In this document: positions 20,645 to 32,768 of the stretch, piece by piece | Layout: each line of letters starts with the position of its first letter | Position numbering within the stretch: position 1 is the first letter of the stretch | Assembly: GCF_963576675.1 (NCBI RefSeq) | Contig: NC_088918.1 | Location: 35,001,501 to 35,065,500 of the forward strand | Source: Euphorbia lathyris | Lineage: Eukaryota > Streptophyta > Magnoliopsida > Malpighiales > Euphorbiaceae | DNA: 64,000 nucleotides | Reading direction: 5' to 3' | Position numbers and translations under genes: made by a program | Notes under the pieces: generated by a model | Databases searched by the model: none | What the model saw: only the letters and a program-made list of their open reading frames with translations | Told to the model about the DNA's origin: nothing

Positions 20645-23600
20645 ATGCAGGTAAGCCCGAGGTGTGCTGAGAAGTCAAAGATGTGGTATATTGACAGCGC
20701 ATGCTCGAGGCATATGACTGGTGATGAAACTCAGTTCATCACATTTGAGCGTAAACGAGGAGGAAGCGTAAGTTTTGGAGACAACAAAAAGGGTAAGACA
20801 GTAGGGTCAGGAACCATCGGAGGTAATCCTACTATTGAGTCAGTCTCCCTAGTCAGCGGACTCAAATATAACTTACTTAGCGTAGCTCAGCTATGTGACA
20901 ATGGGAGAAAAGTTATATTTGATGCTACTTGATGTAAAATATACGAGGGAAAAACAAATGAGTTAATTTTAACTGCCCCTCGGATTGATAATGTCTTTAT
21001 GATAGACTTAGAGAAAAAGTTTTCAAAAACTGTATGCTTAGTTTCAAAGGAAGAAAATTCCTGGCTATGGCACAGGAGACTTGGTCATGTAAGCATGGAC
21101 CTCCTGGCCAAATTAGCAAGAAAGCAATTGGTTGAGGGACTACCTGAACTTAGATTTGAAAAAGATCAATTATGCCACGCTTGCCAAGCTGGAAAACAAA
21201 CCAAACAATCTTTTCATAGCAAAAACATTGTCTCAACTAAGCGTCCGTTAGAATTACTACACTTGGATCTCTTCGGTCCAGTCCAGCCGCTGAGTCTGGG
21301 TGGAAGAAGATTTTCCTTGGTCATTGTAGATGACTTCTCTCGGTACACTTGGGTCATCTTGCTGAGTAGCAAGGATGAGACCTTTGAGACATTTTCAAAT
21401 TTGGTTAGAAAACTTGAAAATGATAAAGACCTAAAACTAGCTCACATCCGAAGTGATAATGGTGGAGAATTAAAAAACCAACAGTTTGTTTAATTCTGTG
21501 AAGCCAGCGGCATTGACCATAACTTTTCTGCTCCTAGAATGCCTCAACAAAATGGGGTTGTTGAAAGGAAGAATAGAACACTGGTTGAAATAGCCAGGAC
21601 AATGCTAAGTGAGCATAGGCTTCCAAAGTATTTTTGGGGAGAAGCTGTTAACACAGCATGCTATATTCTTAATAGGGCTCTTGTTAGACCTATACTAAAG
21701 AAAAACCCCTACGAGCTTTGGAAAGGACGAAAGCCCAACATTGGATACTTTCGTGCCTTTGGCTGTAAATGTTTTATTTTAAACACTAAAGATAGCCTAG
21801 CTAAGTTTGACTCAAAAGCTGATGAAGCTATCTTTTTAGGCTACTCAACAAACAGCAAAGCATACAGAGTTTTCAATAAACGAACTTAAGTTTTAGAAGA
21901 GTCGGTACATGTTGAGTTCGACGAAACTAACCCTGCAGGAAGATATCTGCCGCTGACCGAGGATGATCCACACTCAGCACCCGCTGATCAAGATACAGCC
22001 GCTGAGTCATTCCTTCAAGGGCTGACCAAAGGTAAAAGTGAACCAAATATTGTTTTCACTGACCAGTCTTCACCTGCAGAGATTGTTGAAACACAGACAA
22101 CACAAGACATCAATCTACCCAAAGAGATAAGGATTCTAAGAGGGCACTCAGAGAGTGCAATCCTTGATGCCGCTGAGAATACCCTGATGACAAGAAACCA
22201 ACTTAGGAGGTACCTCAGCAATGTAGCCTTCGTCTCAGTTCAGGAACCGAAGAACTTCGCTGATGCTGAGGAAGATGAATTCTGGATGAGCGCAATGCAA
22301 GAGGAACTTGACCAATTCAGAAGAAATGATGTATGGGAGCTAGTGCCACATCCAAGGAGTCAGAAGACCATTGGAACAAGATGGGTCTTCCGCAATAAGC
22401 TGGATGAGCAAGGAAACGTAGTCAGGAACAAAGCAAGGCTTGTAGCTCAGGGCTACAGTCAGCAAGAAGGTATTGACTACGGTGAGACCTTTGCCCCAGT
22501 GGCAAGGCTAGAGGCTATTAGGATTTTATGTGCATATGCATCTTACATGAACTTTAAACTGTTTCAAATGGATGTTAAGAGTGCATTCCTTAATGGAGTT
22601 ATAAACGAGGAAGTTTATGTTAATCAACCTCTAGGGTTTGAGGATCCTAAATTCCCAAACCACGTTTATAAACTCAAAAAGGCTCTGTACGGCCTCAAGC
22701 AAGCACCACGTGCTTGGTATGAGAGGCTGACCAGTTTCCTGCTGACTAGAAATTATGTCAGAGGCAAAGCTGATACAACCTTATTCATTAAGAGAAAGGG
22801 TAAAGATACCCTGCTGGCTCAAATATATGTTGATGATATTATTTTCGGTGCTACTAATGAGTCAATGTGCAAGGAATTTAGCAAGCAAATGCAGACTGAG
22901 TTTGAAATGTCTATGATGGGAGAACTCAACTTCTTCCTTGGACTTCAAATCAAACAAGGAAAGAATGGCATCTTCATCAGTCAAGCTAAATATGCCAAGG
23001 AGATATTGAAGAAATATGATCTTGAAAATTGCAAGCCAATATCCACTCTTATGGGCACTGACACTGTCCTCTGCGCTGACGAGAATGGTAAGTCAGTAGA
23101 CAACAAGTTATATCGAGGTATGATAGGCTCTCTACTTTACTTAACAGCCAGTAGACCGGACATTCAGTTCTCAGTATGCTACTGTGCTAGATATCTATCT
23201 AACCCTAAGGAATCTCATTACATAGCTGTAAAAAGAATCCTTAGATATTTGCAAAGCTCAGTGAACGCAGGTTTATGGTATCCCAACACTCATGGTTTTA
23301 CACTCGTTGGATACCCTGACGCTGACTATGTTCGAGACAAGATAGAACGGAAAAGCACCTCTGGAGGATGTCATTTCTTAGGAAGCTGTCTTGTATCTTG
23401 GTTCAGCAAGAAGCAGGCGTCAGTAGCCTTGTCTACCACTGAAGCTGAGTACATTGCTGCTGGTCACTGTGTTGCTCAAGTCCTATGGATTAAGCAACAG
23501 CTTGAAGACTATGGTGTTCATACAAAGACAATAGAGGTCAAATGCGACAACAAAAGTGCAATTGATCTATCAAAGAACCCAATTCAACACAGCAGGATGA

Positions 23601-23772
23601 AGCATGTCAGCATAAGACATCACTTCATTAGAGACCATGTACTCAAGGGTGAGATAAAGCTGACCTATGTCCCAACGGATGAGCAGCTTGCAGATATCTT
23701 CACAAAGCCACTAGCTCGTGAATAGTTCAGCATACTGAGAGAAGCCATTGGTATGTTTAATCCTCTTCAGTA
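20645..23772 (+). pseudogene. Copia pol: protease, integrase, reverse transcriptase, RNase H, with four nonsense codons
   Basis: All pieces lie in one frame, different from gag. The aspartic protease reads MWYIDSACSRHMTG; its usual D-S-G active site is D-S-A here (20693-20701). The GAG-pre-integrase zinc motif (WLWHRRLGHV) and integrase core (LLHLDLFGP, RSDNGGEL, GVVERKNRT) follow. Next are RT with YVDD at 22826-22837 and RNase H with [11 protein letters not shown] and ADIFTKPLA. Stops interrupt at 20930-20932 (TGA), 21491-21493 (TAA), 21887-21889 (TAA) and 23723-23725 (TAG). The last lies just after the domains. No frameshift is seen inside pol. The domain set is that of an ordinary autonomous copia element that has begun to decay. 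Confidence 0.88.
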
Positions 23773-24136
23773 AATTCCTGTTCTAAAATGTAAATTTATG
23801 CTGAGTGAATTACTATGCTGAATGAGTTATACAAATGCATGCTGAGTGATTGTTATGCTGAGTACTTAACATATCAATACTGAGTAAATATGCACACCGA
23901 GTAGTAAACTCAAACTGAGAAATCATCCTTTCATATACTACTGACCACTCAGAATATAAAACGCTTAGTGTTCTAAACGCTGAGTGTTAGATCCGTTGCA
24001 TTAAATGCAAAAGCACGCGAATAGCCACCTAGGATGACGTATGCGCCGAATGTGTCATAAAAGCCAGGATCTTTGTTGGTTGACAATCCCAAGGCAAAAC
24101 TGACACATGGATTCGATAAGATCCACACTTCATCGC

Positions 24137-24144
24137 TATAAATA
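24137..24144 (+). promoter_or_regulatory. Candidate internal TATA box for the third ORF
   Basis: TATAAATA lies 116 bp before the ATG at 24253, preceded by CTTCATCG. The second Sirevirus-like remnant has the same TATAAATA (56681-56688) preceded by CTTCATCTGCC and 112 bp before its ATG. The shared spacing and flanks suggest a promoter that expresses this ORF apart from gag-pol. The function is inferred. Confidence 0.45.
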
Positions 24145-24252
24145 ATGGGTAAATCCCCATTCTTTATTTTCTTTACACTTACCGAATTCTTTGGCAAAGC
24201 ATGCTCTCTCTCTCTAAGACTCTCAAAGCTTCCAAATCCTCTTTCTGATATA

Positions 24253-27135
24253 ATGACTAGTGTTTCCGTCAACATCTCCGGTGCCGATCACCCTAAGACC
24301 AGCTCCGATGAACCCTCCAGGCAAACTTCTGTGCCTGAAACCACCAAGGTCACTACGCCGAGCAAAGGCAAAACTGGGCAAGCTACCTCCTCCAAAGGAA
24401 AACCGACCAAAATCAGAACCTATACCAAGGTATTTGATAACATTAGCGAATGGAAAGTAGACTTCTCGCGATGGGTTTCTGAGGCCTTCGTGACATCCGA
24501 ACAACCCTTCTACGAATGGATATCGCAAAATGGATGGACCGAGCTGTTCTCCATTAGGGATCACACCTATCCTGACCTGGTAAGGGAGTTCTACCACAAT
24601 CTCTTAGTCGCTGACGATAACCAGGACTACTTAACAACAGTGGTAAAGGGGAAAACGATTTTCATCAATCCCACCTATTTGGCGAATTTGCTAAAGTTGA
24701 AAAATGAGGGAGCAAAACTGAGAAGAACTGGAGATCAAGATGACACTAACTACGAAGTCAACTTTTGCAAGCCCCTTCGTCATCCTGGAGAAGTCTCAAG
24801 TTCATCCATGGGTCAGCACCAAAAGATGGCTCATTACCTGCTGACCTACTTTATTTACCCAAAGATAAACTGCACCAGCTCAGCGACAAATTTCGAGCAA
24901 TGCTTTATATGGCATATGCTGACATATACGCCTATCAACATGCCAGTATTATTGATTGCTGGGTTCATAAGGAGCAATGGAACTCTCAGGCTGGGATCGC
25001 TCATTACCAGGATCCTCATTGATCATAAAATAGACCTAACTGATGAAGTTAAAGCTAGAGGATCTGAAATAACAGCTGCTTCGCTGAGGGCTTTGAAGTT
25101 CAATCAGCCACTAAAGAAAGGAAAAGCTGCTGCTGAACAACAAGCTGAGGAAACAGCTCCAAAGCAAAGCCAAAGGACAAAGGCTCCAACTGCCTGCAAG
25201 AGGAAAGCTGTTGTGACCTCTTCTAAGAAGGCTGAGCCTCAGACCAAGAAGTCAAAGTCAGCTGCTGAACCAGGTCAGGAAAGACCTAAGTCAGCTGAGA
25301 AAAGGAGCAGGCAAGAAGAGCCTGAAATTGAGGAAAGAACAAATGCTGATGAGCAACCTCAAAAGAAGCAGAAGTCTTCTACACTGACTCCCATTGATGC
25401 TATTCCTACTGACGTAATTGTTCCTAGTGATTCTCACTACACATAGTGTCTAGGAACTATAGTTGAGCATCAAGAAGATGAGGTGCATCTGGACGATCAG
25501 TTCATTGCACAAGTTGAGGAAGAGTTAGATGGTGATAGTGAAGAAGATGAAGAACAAGAAGTAGAAGGCAGTCAGGATGACGCTGAGGACACTGAGGAAA
25601 CAGCTAGTGAGGTTGATGCTGAGCCAACCAATACTGGGTTGGCTGCTGAATAAGAACCTGACCAACACAATATTGATCAAGGATAAGAACCAGCTGACCA
25701 GCTTAATGCTGATCAAGAGGAAACTTCTCCCTCTCACTCAGGAGAATCTATACAAGCTGACGCTCCTCCTCCAAGAAGAAGATTAATCAAGGCAAGTCAG
25801 AAGTCTGTCATTGACACTCCTCCTCCAACTGTCCCTGACTTTGTTATCCAGAAACTGACCCAAGACCCTTCTAAACTCAAGCTGAAATTTTTCAGAAAGC
25901 AACCAACTTCTACTCCATCGGCTTCCCTTGAAAAGCAAGCCTCTGTTTCTTCACCAAAGGAACACGCCGACTTAAATGCTTATGCAAACTCAACAAGTCA
26001 AGTTGAGTCAATTCCTATAAATGCTGTCAATCCAAGCATTGTGCTGACTCAAAACATTCCTGCCCCAGTCAGCACAGACAGCATCAGAATTACCTCTTCT
26101 CCAATCAACACATCTGCCGATCAATCAACTCTACCAGAAACTCAAGTGCAGATTGGAACCACACTTCCAGTCACTGACCATGTGATTCCAATGACTCCTC
26201 TTCCAACCGGTCATACTGAGGCAACAAGGCAAGTTAATGAAGGCCCTCTTAGCTACTTGCATGCTACCGAGTCTGGAAAAAGAATCATCGACTCGGTGCA
26301 AACACTGATCAAAGACCTTCATCAAACCACTCAACCTGCTGCTGGATCTTCTACTGCTGAGACAACTCAGCTCTCCCATGTAACCCAGCTTCTCAACGAA
26401 GTTAAGGGATTCAAGGACTTGCTGAGTGTCATCGTTACCTTTCAAGCACAGCAAGCTAAGCAGGATTCCATCGCAAAGCTGGCTGAGATCCAGCTGACAA
26501 TAGTTCAACATCTCAACGCTCTTCAGGAACAAGTTCAGACTTTGTCAGCTGCGAACACGCGCTATGCAACTTCTGATGAAGTAAAAATGCTCTTTGCTCA
26601 GCTTCACACTGAGCAAATCAAAACCAACGAGTAAATGGTCTCCTATTCTCAGTGCTCAGTGGAGCAAATTGGTGAGGCCGTTCGATTACTGAACTTGAAC
26701 AAGCAAGAGATGGATACTGACGCTATGAAGCAAAGTGAAATGCTGTCTATCACCAGACAAACCTTCAATCATATACGTCACACCAATATTCAGCGTCAAT
26801 ACTACGACACATCCTTACTGAAGACTTTTCATCAAGTCATTGCTGGTCTAACCGATGCACTTACCTGGGTAGGAAAATCTCAAGCTTTCATAGTAAGCAT
26901 GATCAGCGCTGCTGAACTTAATATACCTTCCGAGGTCTCAGATAATGGAGTTGCTATTTTTGATGGTGTCAATGAAAGCGCCGATAGACTTAAGGAGCTA
27001 TCCACAGAACTGACCAGAGCCATCTTAACCGACGCCTTTAGGATTCCTCCTCCCGATGCTGACAAAACGGGGGAGAAAGAACAAGCTAGAACACAGCATG
27101 AGCATAGTCAGTCCAAGCAAAAGAGAAAGAAATAA
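24253..27135 (+). pseudogene. Third ORF (env-like position) of the Sirevirus, 961 codons with four in-frame stops
   Basis: The frame from ATG 24253 to TAA 27135 is a single phase. It is broken by TAG at 25444-25446, TAA near 25651, TAA near 25684 and TAA at 26632-26634. The N-terminal region (about residues 50-280) contains DLVREFYHNL and VVKGKTIFINPTYLANLL. These fit the plant transposon-protein domain often found in this position (Pfam Transposase_32-like, from memory). A long Lys/Glu/Pro-rich and acidic middle follows, then a helical C-terminal part rich in Gln, Leu and Glu. I see no signal peptide or clear transmembrane helix, so an envelope role is not supported by sequence alone. A decayed relative is at 56793-59900. 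Confidence 0.7.
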
Positions 27136-27669
27136 AATTTAGGCTAGCTTAGTAATGCTATGTTTGTAGTCTCTATGTGTTATGTTTTTCCTTCTTTTGC
27201 TGTATACACTGACTACTTCTAGTAATATCAATACTTGCATCTTTTTATCCAAAAACTGAGTTATGAGTTATTATCTATGATGCTAAGTATTAAGTTATTA
27301 TGTATCTTTAATTACATCAACCATGTTTAAATGCTTATAAAACTTGTTGATCGTACCTAATGCTGATAACATGTTTGACATTATATGTTTATATAACATT
27401 GTCTTATAAAACTCATTGAACAACAAATTACTCAGCGCTCTCTGAATGCTATAACTTCCGCTTAAACACTGAGTAAAATAGAATATGTTCCATGAGCTGA
27501 CCTATATCTATAAACTGACCTCAGACATACTCGATTAAACCTTCAAATGTTTAGAGTAAAACTAAGTCAGTAGCTCAACCCTTACGGGGGAGTTTGCTAA
27601 GATATATTAGGTCAACTATCATGGGGGAGCTCAATGCTGAGTTCTTCGCTGAATAGTTTTGCCAACATC

Positions 27670-27683
27670 AAAATGGGGGAGTT
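27670..27683 (+). other. Polypurine tract of the Sirevirus-like element
   Basis: AAAATGGGGGAGTTT ends directly at the 3' LTR. Similar GGGGGAG runs at about 27585 and 27624 could be extra tracts, as described for Sireviruses. Confidence 0.8.
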
Positions 27684-29011
27684 TGTTGAAACACCTTTCC
27701 ACATAATTTTGATTTGACAAAATTGTTTAAGTATAATTAAAATATATTCTAAACACACTAAGTTTAAATACGTTGATTTATTCTACTAATGTGTTTGTTC
27801 AATGTTGAGTTAAATTGTTTATAAGACACAAGATTAAAAGGCCCAAGCCCAATACGGAAGTCAAATCCCAAGTCAAACAGTTTAAGGTAACTCGGCCCGC
27901 GTATGTCAAAACGCTGTCGTTATGTACAAAACGCAGCTCAGCAAGAGAAGGATCTAGAAGACCTTCAAGGAACAACTTCGGAACGAAGCTGCTGAGTTGA
28001 TTCGACAAATAGTACAAGACAGCAGCTGGCTAAGAACAACTTCCAGACAAAGTATTTCTACTTTGGGTAAAGTTCAGAAGACACAGTATGCTGTCTAGTT
28101 GACATTACCATAAATGGAGAGACACTCTGCCGAGCTGACCAAGGACAGAAGATACTCAAATTTGATTGGCCGAGAGCTCTGAGCAAGTCAGGATGACAAC
28201 GACAGGAAGCCGTTTCCCTCCAACGGTTATTTCGAAATTCGAAATGACCGATGCCTCAGACGTCTCTATAAATAGTGCCATCAGTTGCTTCGTTCTATAG
28301 AGAACTTGATCAAGCCATTACGCTGACCAAATTTCTACGCAAAGTTCTCCAAGCAAAAGCAAAGCAATCTTACACTATATTTCATATCTTTTGTGTAAAA
28401 GTCTAGAGTGATTATTCAATCATCTAAGGTGTCTTAGAAATCATTGTTTAGGACAAACACTTATCATTTCTAGAGATTAGAAAGGAGAGGCTGAGTACTC
28501 GGTTATAGTACTCAGCGAGAGATTAGGATTGAGTAGAGGTATAGAGGAAGGTACTCTTGTTATACTTAGTTGCTAAGATTGTAAAAGGTTTGATGCTCTA
28601 CCGTTAAAGAGCTCAGTAGAGAATTCGAAATCTCGGAACGTGTTCCGGGGACAGGACGTAGGCTTGGAGGCCGAACCTGGATAAATCTGCTGAGTAACAT
28701 ATTTCTAACCTTTAACTCCTTTATATATTTATTGCTTGCTTAAACAAAAACTGACCAAGTAAAGAGGTCAAGCTGAGTTGTGCGCGTTGAATATCCGAGC
28801 TCAGGAATAGACTTTAAGTGTTATCTCCTGACTCAAGTAAAGAAACTGACCTAGTCACTAGTTGACTAAGCCAGTATCTTGTTATTCACTCAGCGCCACT
28901 GTCCAAACCTTTTTCTCACGAAAAAGAAGTCTGCCCTAGCTTAAAATTTTTGAATAGTTCCTAACACCCCCCCCCTTGGAACTATACTTGTAATGTTATA
29001 AGGGACCAACA
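27684..29011 (+). repeat. 3' LTR of the Sirevirus-like element
   Basis: This 1328-bp copy of 17498-18837 differs mainly by about 20 substitutions and an 11-bp gap near 28138. Confidence 0.92.
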
Positions 29012-29016
29012 CAAGG

Positions 29017-30800
29017 TACCAGTCATAATCTTGAGATGTGTTGGCTAAGGCGTAGCGAGATATATGGTATGGCTTGAGGCATAAGTAAGACGTGTATGAG
29101 ACATGTGACGAATGGTTAATTCGAGTCTCGAGGGAACTAATACCGTGATAATGTTTCTATCGATATGTTGTCGGCGACGTGGCGACACACATGGTGTGTC
29201 TCGAGTCGACCATGCAGAAAGTGAACGAAATCTTCCCCACGATGCGACTGTTATGACAAACGAGGTATGACCACCAAGAAGTTTGGATCCGGCAAGGATG
29301 CATATCTAACGAACAGTATTCCTAACTATGATAGAGGGAGGCGGAGTACGTCGTGACACATGGGACATGTCTCCGGATGACTTAAACACGGTGGCAAAGA
29401 CGCATGTGATATGTCACGATGCACAGGGTATACCCCCTAATGGTATAAACAGGACGATAAAGATGTGTGCGGCGTATCCCACACAAAATATAACACGATG
29501 ATGATATAAGGAATACCTCAAGGTCTAAAGGTGCTCCTCTAGACTAATATATGAGACGCATCATAACATGCATGGTAGACCTTTTGACGGGCATGCGAGA
29601 CATGGTAAAGACGTGCGAGATACATTGTGATATACGGGGTATGTCTTCTGTTAGGCATCTAGCAAGGCGAGAGCTCAGGTTTTGATATACGGGGTATGGC
29701 TCTAGACTAGTGTATCTGATACGGAAGACGCATCTGTGACCTATCGCGATGTAAGACCTTGACAATACCCGGATGTACGCGATGCATGGCGGCGCATCGA
29801 GTACACGTCCTGACTAGCGTATAGCTGATGTGATGGAGACGCACGAGACATTTCACGATATGGAAGGTGGGACGAGGCAAGGACATATGGGATACATCAC
29901 GGCCCAAATGGTATGCCTCTCGTCTAACATATATAACATGGTGAAAAAGCACATGATACGCCATGACATATGGGGCGTGAAGCTCATACCCCTTGTTTGG
30001 TGTAAATGATGAGGCGAAGATGTACATGATGCGTTATAACACACCTAGTACGCCTTCTAACCGGTGTATAATGACACGGTAGAGACACAAGGAATGGGTC
30101 ACCATATACAATGCATGACGGGAAAAGACCTATGGGATACGTCACGACATAACAGGTACGCCTCTTGATCGGTGTTTGAATGATTAATGGAAGATGCATG
30201 GGGTGCGTTACGTCCTATGGGGTTCGACCAAGTAAAGACGCAAGGAATACATCACCACATGACAGGTGGGACTCCTAACGGGTGGAAACGCGATGACATG
30301 ACGCAACAAGGACATAGGGGATACGTCACGAGAGAACAGTACGCCTCTTGACAGGGTAAGGACATATTGGAAGTGCCGTGACATACGGGGTATGCCAAAA
30401 TAAAGGCGGGGGGGATATGACATAAGGGTTGTACCTTTTGCCTAGTGCGTATGAGGTACACTACCATACGTACAGTATGTTAAGGCGAAGACACATAGGA
30501 TACGTCACGACATAATGGACATGCCTCCTAGCTAGCATACAAACGACACTGTAAAGGTGCACGAGCCATGCCAGGGACATATAGGATACGTCCCAAAACA
30601 TAGGTACGACAAGGGAAATACGTATGGGATACGTCACGACATAACTGGTATGCCTCCTGATGAACACGCGACGCTGGGGTCGACTCTTTCTCACATTCCT
30701 AATAAACACGTCCTAAGTCTACAAAACCTAGAATGGCCGCACGCAATTCGGTTAGCACGCGACACTCTATATGGTATGACTGCAATGATTCGTTAAGCAT
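29017..30800. repeat. 5' internal region with degenerate satellite-like hairpin repeats (part 2)
   Basis: This continues the array of 14650-17492 beyond the copia insertion. Variants such as GATACGTCACGACATAA followed by GGTATGCCTCCT recur near 29690, 29910, 30150, 30340, 30490 and 30640. Spacing is irregular and identity is low, so this is an old or fast-changing array. Short minus-strand ORFs here are by-products of the repeat. Confidence 0.6.
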
Positions 30801-32750
30801 AGGATGCATTATGACTTAAATCTGACTCGACTGATGTATAACCAGATATAAATCCATACGAACCAACTAGTTAGCGAAAATCGTACATAATGCATAATTA
30901 GATCGCAATAAGAGAAAGAAAACGTTAGATAACAATCACAATTCTCACATCATCTCTCTTCCATCCTTATTCCTCCACACACTTGTTGGTCCAAGTCTCT
31001 TTCCTAGGATTTTGGTATGGGCTCACATTGCGGTCCAGAGGACGTGTGATGTCGTCGATTATTGCAGAATAATAAATCATTCATCAAACAATACAATTCG
31101 CTCTGACGTATCGGCGTTTAGTGACTAAGATATCGACCAAATTGGATTGTCCTTTCGAATAACTCGTCTTTTGTTATTTCACGAGATGCATTAGTTCGGG
31201 TTTTGACTCCCTTTGAGCGTATCTCAGATTTAGACGTGATACGAGTTATTCTTTTGGTTCAATCGTTCGTTATTGACAATGATTCGTTCCCTTTTATTCG
31301 CGTGGGTTCGTGTCTTGATTTTTGGATTACGACGGGATCTTTTGGATCTGTCGAGAGACGCAACCACGTGTTTGTTTAGTGATGATATCACTTTTGGATT
31401 TTATTTTAGGGAACGGACTCATCGCGTAACGTGTATGTTTCTAGCGTAAAAAATCCGCTTGCTCGTTTTGGCTACGTGCAAAGACGGTGAGTCTTATTCG
31501 AACGCACGACAATCTTTTGGCTAGCAACAACTCTTTATTTCTTCCAATTTACGGGATATAACATCCTAGCGTGGTTATAGAAAATCAACGTTTCGTTTAA
31601 TCGCATGTTTATTCGAAGCAGGGATATTACCGCTCTTTTCACCTAGGCACGAACTAAGCAAACACGCAGGCCGGGCCATATTTCTTGTAGTTTTGGTAAT
31701 GGTCGAAATGATCGAGCCATTAGTCAAACCGACAGTCTCGTCCATATGGTGCAATCATGCGGTTTCTTAGCTTAATTCTGCTTTGTGATTTTAAACGGCG
31801 TATATACCAGTTCGAGGCACATATTTAACGACATTGGTTCATTTTCTTTAACTACTCTCGGGATTGACATATATCGTAGATACGGAATGATTTTGGTCGT
31901 TTTTATTTTCTTTTATTTTTTAGTCACTTTTGCTGATACGTCCATTTCTCCTTAGAACAATGCAAGGTGTAACGTAAGAGCTCGTTTTTTATTCAGAAGG
32001 GACGGGCCACGTTTATGAAACTCTTTACATTACAACATGGTCGTTCAAAACAGAAATGTTCTTCGTTTTCGTTTTGTCATAATCTCGCTTTATCCAAACG
32101 TATTTAAAGTATGTGAATAACGACTATCGTTAATATAGTCTTTTGAATCGAGACAAAACTATCCTTAATACCAAACCGACTTGTACTAATACGTGCTTAC
32201 GTTATAACGTATTTCCTGAACATGTGCCTTCTTCGGGACACGAAAAGGGACCAGGCGGGTCACACAAGTTCATTCATATGAGATGACTAAGTCGTCTTTA
32301 GTTCGAATCGTTTTGATGTTTTGGTGTAGTTTATATATCGGTTTAAGAGTATATATTAACGTATCGTTTCATTTTCTTTACATATTTTAGGATTAGACAC
32401 GTATCATGGCAATTTGAAAACACGAATTGATTCATTCATCACGTCAAAAATAGTAACGGGTAATCCTATGGAAACTTCTAAGGCTACTATATGCTGACAT
32501 GGCTGATCGCGGGACCTCACAGGACTGCACAAATTCGCCCCTAACGAATGGATGGGGACCCTTTGGCGCCTTACTGCAAGGGGGAACTTACACTAGCCTC
32601 TTTCGAGCGACGAATGGACTCTCAATAGAGGTTTCGCGGAAATTACCCAAAAGGTTTGCAATAATGCTTATGAATGCATACGAAAAGAAATAATACGATC
32701 CGTCCCCGTTATGGGCTTAATACACGCCTTCCGGAATCAAATTTCTCGCT
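30801..32750. other. Proximal 5' leader of the large LTR element, no gene seen
   Basis: This is single-copy-looking sequence between the array and the primer binding site, with no long ORF. A loose internal duplication is visible: TTCATTTTCTTTA followed by a GGATT.GACA phrase near 31840 and again near 32367. It would be transcribed as the leader on the minus strand. Confidence 0.4.
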
Positions 32751-32768
32751 TCCCCAGCAGAGTCGCCA
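32751..32768 (-). other. Primer binding site of the large LTR element, tRNA-Arg type
   Basis: On the minus strand the 5' LTR ends ...CACCTACA. After a 2-base gap comes TGGCGACTCTGCTGGGGA, the tRNA-Arg type site known from Ogre/Tat-group plant elements. With the PPT at 2182-2197 it shows that 1-2181 and 32771-44708 are the two LTRs of one element. Confidence 0.75.

Larger units (their letters stand above)
17498..29011 (+). mobile_element. Sirevirus-like Ty1/copia LTR retrotransposon, full length
   Basis: Two LTRs (17498-18837 and 27684-29011) enclose a tRNA-iMet primer binding site, gag with zinc knuckles, and pol in copia order (protease, integrase, RT, RNase H). A long third ORF and a polypurine tract follow. 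TSD CAAGG is intact. The LTRs differ by about 20 substitutions, an 11-bp indel and a C-run length difference, about 1.5% by eye. The LTR size, Met PBS, multiple CCHC knuckles and the ORF after pol fit the Sirevirus group. Several in-frame stops mean this copy is probably not autonomous now. It lies in the 5' internal region of the large minus-strand element. Confidence 0.93.

Noticed and set aside
24253..27135. Calling the Sirevirus third ORF a true envelope gene
   Set aside because: No signal peptide, no clear membrane anchor and no fusion-like segment is visible. Position after pol alone does not show an envelope function.
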